Source of the DNA: Rhodoplanes sp963840055
Lineage (GTDB): Bacteria; Pseudomonadota; Alphaproteobacteria; Rhizobiales; Xanthobacteraceae
Direction: 5' to 3'
NCBI GenBank assembly: GCA_963840055.1
Contig: CAWIXM010000022.1
Span: 186,001 to 250,000 of the forward strand
DNA length: 64,000 nucleotides
In this document: positions 59,273-64,000 of the stretch, in pieces
Layout: every line of letters starts with the position of its first letter
Numbering within the stretch: position 1 is the first letter of the stretch
Position numbers and translations under genes: made by a program
Notes under the pieces: model-generated
Databases searched by the model: none
Told to the model about the DNA's origin: nothing
Seen by the model: the letters and a program-made list of their open reading frames with translations, nothing else

Positions 59273-59954
59273 TCACCTTCACCTCGCCATCTTCGAAAGC
59301 GCACCAGAAGTCAGGGCCCTTTGCTCCGCCGGCATTACCCGACATCAACGCTCCTACGACCCCGTCCGACTCCCGCCATGGCCACCGCCTGTCGCGACGT
59401 TGAGGCCGCTACCCTCGCTCGTGACGGGTCTCCCCCGATTACCCGAACCACCTTTCCGACGTGCCGTGCCCACTACCCCGGCGGATCGAGCGGGTGCGCA
59501 TGTCGATTGCTTCCCCGCTCACACGGCCTTCCCCAAATGGCAGGAGGGTCGGCATCCGCATTGTCACTTTCGAGACCTGCTCAGGCTTCACTCACGTTGC
59601 GGCCCGTCAGATTGCTCAGCCGCCTAAAGCGGCCTTTGTCACGAGGCTCCAGCCCTTCCGGTTACCCGGCCGAGCCGCTCGTCAGCTTCCAGATCAATCG
59701 ACAACTCTCTGGGTGGAATCTTCCTCCACTGATGATTCGCGCCTTCGGGGCGCACTGCCAGCAGCAGACATAGATAGGCAATGACCGGAGAGTTCCGCCG
59801 CCCCAACTCCTGGGGCTAAAGTCTGTCACCCGGCGGAAGGCGCCGCGCGGAAGATAGGTAGGAATGCCCCATAGGGACGCTCCCCTCGTAATAAGAACGC
59901 CGAAATCAGGTGTTAGCTGTTTTGATGGCTTTGTAGATCGGGAGTTCAAGAACC

Positions 59955-61358
59955 ATGAGACATGTCGTTGCCCTGATCCTCGCACTACTTATTTCTCCCC
60001 TTTCGCTTTCTGTGGGCCGCGCGGAAGCGCCTGCCGCCACCGAAGAAGAGGCGCACGCCATCGGCGTCGATACCTATCTCTATCTCTATTCGCTCGTCAC
60101 CATGGACCTGACGCGGCTCCAGTTCACAAACGTTCAATCCGTGGAAGCGTTCAAAGGTCCGACGAATGTCTTCGTGAACGTTCCTGCTTATCCCACGGCA
60201 GAGATGAAGACAGTGGTCCGGCCCAACTTCGACACGCTCTACACCTCTGCCTGGCTGGACCTCACAGAAGAGCCCATGGTCGTGTCGGTGCCGAATACAG
60301 ACGGCCGCTACTACCTCCTTCCCATGCTCGACATGTGGACCGACGTGTTCGCTTCACCAGGATGGCGCACCACGGGAACCGAAGCGCAGACGTTCCTCGT
60401 CACGCCGCCTGGCTGGACCGGGACGGTCCCGGCCGGTGTCACGCAGATCAAGGCGTCGACGCCTTATGTGTGGATCATCGGCCGTATCAAGACGGACGGG
60501 CCGGCGGACTATGAAGCGGTTCATAAGATCCAGGCCGGCCTGAAGCTCATGCCCCTATCGCAGATGGGCAATGACGACTGGAAGCCGGCGCCCACGAAAA
60601 TCAACTCCGACGTCGACATGAAGACGCCGCCGAAAGAGCAGGTCGACAAGATGTCGGCGGGCGAGTTCTTCGCCTACGCCGCCGAGCTGCTTAAGCTGCA
60701 CCCGCCGCACTTCACCGATCAGCCGATCATCGCGCGTATAAAGCGGATCGGCATCGAGCCGGGCAAGAGCTTCGACATCGAGAAGGTCGATGCGGCCATA
60801 AAGAAGGGGCTCGAGACCGCGCCCGAGGATGCGCAAAAGCTCATGGCGTGGAAGCTGCCGACGCTGGCGCAGGTGGTGAACTACTGGTCGATGAACACCA
60901 ACACCATGGGTGTTTACGGCAACTACTATCTGAAGCGTGCCATCATCACGCAGCAGGGCCTCGGCGCCAACGTGCCTGAGGATGCCGTCTATCCCCTCAA
61001 TCTCGGCGACAAGGACGGCAAGCCTCTCGACGGCACCAACAATTACACGATCCACTTCGACAAGAGCGAATTACCACCTGTAGACGCATTCTGGTCCATC
61101 ACCCTCTACGACTCGCAAGGCTTCCAAGTCGCGAACCCAATCAACCGCTTCGCGGTCTCGAGCTGGATGCCGTTCAGGTACAACGACGACGGCTCGCTCG
61201 ATCTCTATTTTCAGAACGAGAGCCCGGGGAAGGAAAAGGAGGCGAACTGGCTACCGGCACCGAAGGCGCCATTCAACCTGACCATGCGCCTCTATGCGCC
61301 GAAGTCCGACGCTTTGACCGGCAAGTGGAACCCGCCGCCGGTAACCAAGGCAGAGTGA
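59955..61358 (+). CDS. DUF1254/DUF1214 periplasmic protein
   Basis: 467 residues. A signal peptide (HVVALILALLISPLSLSVGRA) is followed by the DUF1254 domain (GVDTYLYLYSLVTMDLTRLQ; RPNFDTLYTSAWLDL; MLDMWTDVFASPGWRTTG) and the C-terminal DUF1214 domain (FWSITLYDSQGFQVANPINR, LDLYFQNESPG). Conserved in soil bacteria; function not established. It stands between the group II intron and the TRAP genes. Confidence 0.9.
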   Translation: MRHVVALILALLISPLSLSVGRAEAPAATEEEAHAIGVDTYLYLYSLVTMDLTRLQFTNVQSVEAFKGPTNVFVNVPAYPTAEMKTVVRPNFDTLYTSAWLDLTEEPMVVSVPNTDGRYYLLPMLDMWTDVFASPGWRTTGTEAQTFLVTPPGWTGTVPAGVTQIKASTPYVWIIGRIKTDGPADYEAVHKIQAGLKLMPLSQMGNDDWKPAPTKINSDVDMKTPPKEQVDKMSAGEFFAYAAELLKLHPPHFTDQPIIARIKRIGIEPGKSFDIEKVDAAIKKGLETAPEDAQKLMAWKLPTLAQVVNYWSMNTNTMGVYGNYYLKRAIITQQGLGANVPEDAVYPLNLGDKDGKPLDGTNNYTIHFDKSELPPVDAFWSITLYDSQGFQVANPINRFAVSSWMPFRYNDDGSLDLYFQNESPGKEKEANWLPAPKAPFNLTMRLYAPKSDALTGKWNPPPVTKAE

Positions 61359-61431
61359 ACAACTGACGACGTGGGGCAGCCTGACGGCGGTTGACCCACA
61401 GTAGATATTCGCCGCGACTTAATGCCTGACC

Positions 61432-62799
61432 TTACCGCGTATAAACGATACCCGGCAGCCAAAGCACGATCTGCGGGAACACGACGCACAGGCCGAGAGC
61501 AATCGCCTGAAGAACGATGAAGTTGATTGCCCCGCGAAAGATCGTGGCCATGCTGATCTCGGGCGGCGCCACGCTCTTCAGATAGAAGAGCGAATAACCA
61601 AACGGCGGGCTTAAGAACGCCATCTGCATGTTGACGATGAAGATCACGCCGTACCAGAGCGGCACGTCCTTTTGTGCGACGCCGGGCAGATCGAACACCC
61701 CACCCCATTCCAGACTCTTGAGAATGGGAAGAAAAATCGGGACGGTGAGGAGCAAAATGCCGACCCAGTCGAGGAACATCCCGAGCACGAACAAAATGCC
61801 CATCATGAGAAACAAAATGCCGTAAGGGGGCAGCCCTGTACCCAGGATGGTGTTAGCGACGAAGGTCTGACCGCCCTTCACAATAAAGAAACCGACGAAC
61901 ATCGTCGCGCCGAAGAATATCCACATCACCATCGCCGTCGCCTTTAGCGTCGCGATCACCGCCTCCCGGATGTTGAGCCAGTTCAAACGACGGTGCAGAG
62001 CCGAGACGAAAAGCGCGCCGAAGGTCCCGATCCCGGCCGCCTCGACGGGTGTCGCAATGCCGACGAAAATCACGCCGAGCACGAGAACGATCAGCAGGAT
62101 CGGAGCGATCGTGTTCTTCAGGAGACGCAGTTTCTCACGGAAATTGACCCGCTCCTCGACCGGCAGTGCCGGCCCGAGCTTGGGATTGATGGTGCAGCGA
62201 ATGGTGATGTAGCCGATGTAGAGACCCGAGAGCAGCAAGCCGGGGAAGATCGACCCGATGAGAAGCTCACCGAGGGATTGCTGGGCGACCACGGCGTAGA
62301 CGATAGCCATGACCGAAGGCGGAATCAGAATGCCGAGCGTTCCTCCCGCGAGCAGCGAGCCGCAGGCGATTTTCTGGTCGTAGCCCCGTTTGAGCATGGC
62401 CGGCAGCGCGATCATGCCCATCGTGACCTCTGTGGCGCCGACTACCCCGACCATGGCGGCGAGCGCGGTGCAGGCAACCACTGTCGCCGAGGCGAGCCCT
62501 CCCTTTACCGAGCCGAGCCACTTGTAAACGGTGTCGAATAGTTCCTCGATGACCCCGGATTTTTCCAGCATCGCCGCCATGAAAATGAAAAGCGGCACCG
62601 CCGAGAGCTGATAATCCGTCATGAACGGAAAGATGCGCGACGGCATCATGTTCAGGATGGCTGAATTCCCGAACACGTAAAGAAAGATCACGGCGAGGCT
62701 GCCGGTGCAAAAGGCCATCGGCAGCCCGAGTGCGAGCAAAATGGCGAGCGAGCCGAACAGCAAGAGCGTCAGCCAAGCAATATCGATACTCAGCCCCAT
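61432..62799 (-). CDS. TRAP transporter large permease (DctM)
   Basis: 455 residues, about 12 membrane helices. Family segments: LALGLPMAFCTGSLAVIFLY, SAVPLFIFMAAMLEKSGVIE, GIVGATEVTMG-type loop as VGVVGATEVTMGMIALPAM, and GTLGILIPPSVMAIVYAV. It imports an organic acid with the small subunit encoded just upstream and a periplasmic binding protein that is not in the window. Confidence 0.94.
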   Translation of the reverse strand: MGLSIDIAWLTLLLFGSLAILLALGLPMAFCTGSLAVIFLYVFGNSAILNMMPSRIFPFMTDYQLSAVPLFIFMAAMLEKSGVIEELFDTVYKWLGSVKGGLASATVVACTALAAMVGVVGATEVTMGMIALPAMLKRGYDQKIACGSLLAGGTLGILIPPSVMAIVYAVVAQQSLGELLIGSIFPGLLLSGLYIGYITIRCTINPKLGPALPVEERVNFREKLRLLKNTIAPILLIVLVLGVIFVGIATPVEAAGIGTFGALFVSALHRRLNWLNIREAVIATLKATAMVMWIFFGATMFVGFFIVKGGQTFVANTILGTGLPPYGILFLMMGILFVLGMFLDWVGILLLTVPIFLPILKSLEWGGVFDLPGVAQKDVPLWYGVIFIVNMQMAFLSPPFGYSLFYLKSVAPPEISMATIFRGAINFIVLQAIALGLCVVFPQIVLWLPGIVYTR

Positions 62800-62802
62800 G
62801 GC

Positions 62803-63939
62803 TTACGCCCCTGCCCGCACGACGATCATTATGTCCTTGATGAGCTTGGAAATGCCCTGCAGCAATAAAAGCGCAGCGCCGACCGGGATCATTAATTTGA
62901 CCGGCCAATATTGCACCGCCCATTCGGTAAACGAGACCTCCCCCAAACCGATCGCATCGGCAGCGAACCGATAGCCGGTGACCAGCATCGTGCCGATAAA
63001 GATGAAAAAGAAGATCGACGTGAAGATATCGGCGATCGCTTTGCCGCGCGGCGAGAAGCTCGCATAGAAGATATCGACGCGGACATGCTGGTCTTCACGA
63101 TAGGCGAAGGCGCCTGCCAGCATGTATTGCATGCCGAACATCAGGAACATGCTTTCATGCACCCAATTGGTTGGTGAATTGAATAGGTAACGCGCGATCA
63201 CTTCGTAGTAATAGACAAAGATGGAAATTACCGCCCAATAGGCGACGAACTCGCCAACCCGGACATTGAGCCATTCGAGAGCGTCGGTAACGGGCGTATG
63301 CAATTGGAGTGTCGGGTCCTCATGTGTGCCCGCCAGAACGACTTCGGGAATTGCGGGCTCGGGAATTGAAGATTCAGCAGAAGCGCGCGATTGCGCTTCG
63401 CGCTCCCGCGTCCGGCGCACGAGCCCTGGCAGCAGAGCGGCGTCGAGAAGCAGCATCGCAGCCATCAGGAGAGCGAAGCCGCGCGACACCATCTCCCGCC
63501 AATCGAGTTCGCTCGTAGCCCTGTCGAACTCGGCTTTCGCTTTTGCCTCCTCCGCCTGAGCTTTGCTCAATCGCTCGCGTGTAGCCGCCGTGGCCGCGAC
63601 GCCGGGCCGCAATTCAGCGCGGCTGACGCTGCGCTGCGCGAATTCGAAGTCGGAGCGCGTGCGCGAGAGGTCCTCGCGCGCATCGCGGATTTGCGCCGTC
63701 GTGTAGAGGATTGCCAGAAAGACGGGAATGAAGATGAATCCCCAACCACTGCGCAAATAAAAGCGATGCAATCCGAGGAACCCGGCGCAGAGCCAGAACA
63801 AATAGCCGAGGAAGAGCGATGGCCCTTCGGGCACGCCGCGCCGCTTCTGCCGCGCGACCAGATAAAAGGCGATCAGGGGAAAGATACCGAGGGTGCCCCA
63901 ATAGAGCCAATGAGGCAGAACAAAATTCAAGCTGGGCAT
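62803..63939 (-). CDS. TRAP small permease (DctQ) with N-terminal TM2-like extension
   Basis: 378 residues, twice the usual DctQ length. The C-terminal ~170 residues are DctQ (RYLFNSPTNWVHESMFLMFG, YREDQHVRVDIFYASFSPRG, WPVKLMIPVGAALLLLQGIS). The N-terminal part has a TM2-like motif (GYLFWLCAGFLGLHRFYLRS), a charged Ala/Glu/Arg coiled-coil-like stretch (about 90-150) and another membrane helix. It ends three bases before the large permease gene. Confidence 0.85.
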   Translation of the reverse strand: MPSLNFVLPHWLYWGTLGIFPLIAFYLVARQKRRGVPEGPSLFLGYLFWLCAGFLGLHRFYLRSGWGFIFIPVFLAILYTTAQIRDAREDLSRTRSDFEFAQRSVSRAELRPGVAATAATRERLSKAQAEEAKAKAEFDRATSELDWREMVSRGFALLMAAMLLLDAALLPGLVRRTREREAQSRASAESSIPEPAIPEVVLAGTHEDPTLQLHTPVTDALEWLNVRVGEFVAYWAVISIFVYYYEVIARYLFNSPTNWVHESMFLMFGMQYMLAGAFAYREDQHVRVDIFYASFSPRGKAIADIFTSIFFFIFIGTMLVTGYRFAADAIGLGEVSFTEWAVQYWPVKLMIPVGAALLLLQGISKLIKDIMIVVRAGA

Positions 63940-64000
63940 TGCGTCACCGAGAGCCGGCGTCGAAATTTGCGAGGAAGGAGCAATCGCTCCTCCCTCGTTG

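Larger units (their letters stand above)
57830..59880 (-). mobile_element. Group II intron (ends approximate)
   Basis: Contains an intact reverse transcriptase/maturase gene, a canonical domain V (57897-57929) and a plausible domain VI (GGGGATAG / CTATCCTC arms) ending near 57830. About 600 bp of noncoding sequence upstream of the maturase would be domains I-III. I could not fix the 5' end (no clear GTGYG), so 59880 is an estimate bounded by the next gene. Confidence 0.75.

Noticed and set aside
59662..59985. A 107-codon minus-strand protein upstream of the group II intron maturase
   Set aside because: It overlaps what should be the structured 5' domains of the intron; such frames are usually false annotations of intron RNA.
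1..64000. CRISPR arrays
   Set aside because: No series of regularly spaced direct repeats was seen; the repeats found are dispersed or a short 8-bp tandem.

Overview
The window looks like chromosome of a free-living nitrogen-fixing alphaproteobacterium in the order Hyphomicrobiales, near Bradyrhizobium/Rhodopseudomonas/Xanthobacteraceae. The grounds are the high GC, the nif gene order, the alphaproteobacterial order yajC-secD-secF-Mth938-squalene/phytoene-synthase-like-trmFO, many DUF1127/DUF6455/PilZ-type proteins, and signs of GANTC (CcrM-type) sites. The genus is an inference.

Region 1 (0.1-2.3 kb): a cytochrome P450 and an IS5-type transposase remnant beside a dispersed palindromic repeat.

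Region 2 (2.3-18.8 kb): a molybdenum nitrogenase cluster, all on the minus strand. Reading in the direction of transcription it has nifA; nifB-fdxN-like-nifZ-nifT; nifH-D-K-E-N-X-DUF269-fdxB-nifQ; and hesB/iscA-nifV-nifW. The last three units each have an upstream sigma-54 -24/-12 element with TGT-N10-ACA NifA sites, two tandem ones for nifB. NifA carries the four-cysteine oxygen-sensing pattern. No nifU, nifS, mod or fix genes lie in the window.

Region 3 (18.8-31.1 kb): a DUF6455-like protein, a complete IS4-family insertion with 9-bp target duplication, a MaoC hydratase, a glycine-rich secreted protein, two tiny genes, trmFO, a kinase-like/AMP-binding-C fusion, then the housekeeping block of a squalene/phytoene-synthase-like protein, Mth938-domain protein, secF, secD, yajC, and tRNA-Glu.

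Region 4 (31.1-38.8 kb): a probable island between tRNA-Glu and a decayed copy of its 3' half. It holds a broken hypothetical gene, a hicAB toxin-antitoxin pair with a 22-bp operator-like palindrome, and a three-subunit periplasmic molybdenum dehydrogenase (cytochrome c, 2Fe-2S, molybdopterin).

Region 5 (38.8-64 kb): transporters (MFS, SulP, AzgA purine permease, TRAP), a cluster of tiny proteins including two that resemble ribosome modulation factor, pyroglutamyl peptidase, cyanase, CBS, rhomboid, PilZ and transglutaminase-like proteins, a NodU-type carbamoyltransferase with a cysteine hydrolase, a group II intron and a DUF1254 protein.

The most striking observation: five genes (P450, nifN, nifH, nifA, the squalene/phytoene-synthase-like gene) are each broken by one extra base, and each time the break sits at a hexamer GA(A/G)TTC where removal of one T gives GANTC and a perfect family sequence. 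GANTC is the CcrM methylation site, so these are best explained as methylation-linked basecalling errors rather than five pseudogenes. All five are annotated here as intact genes with that correction.
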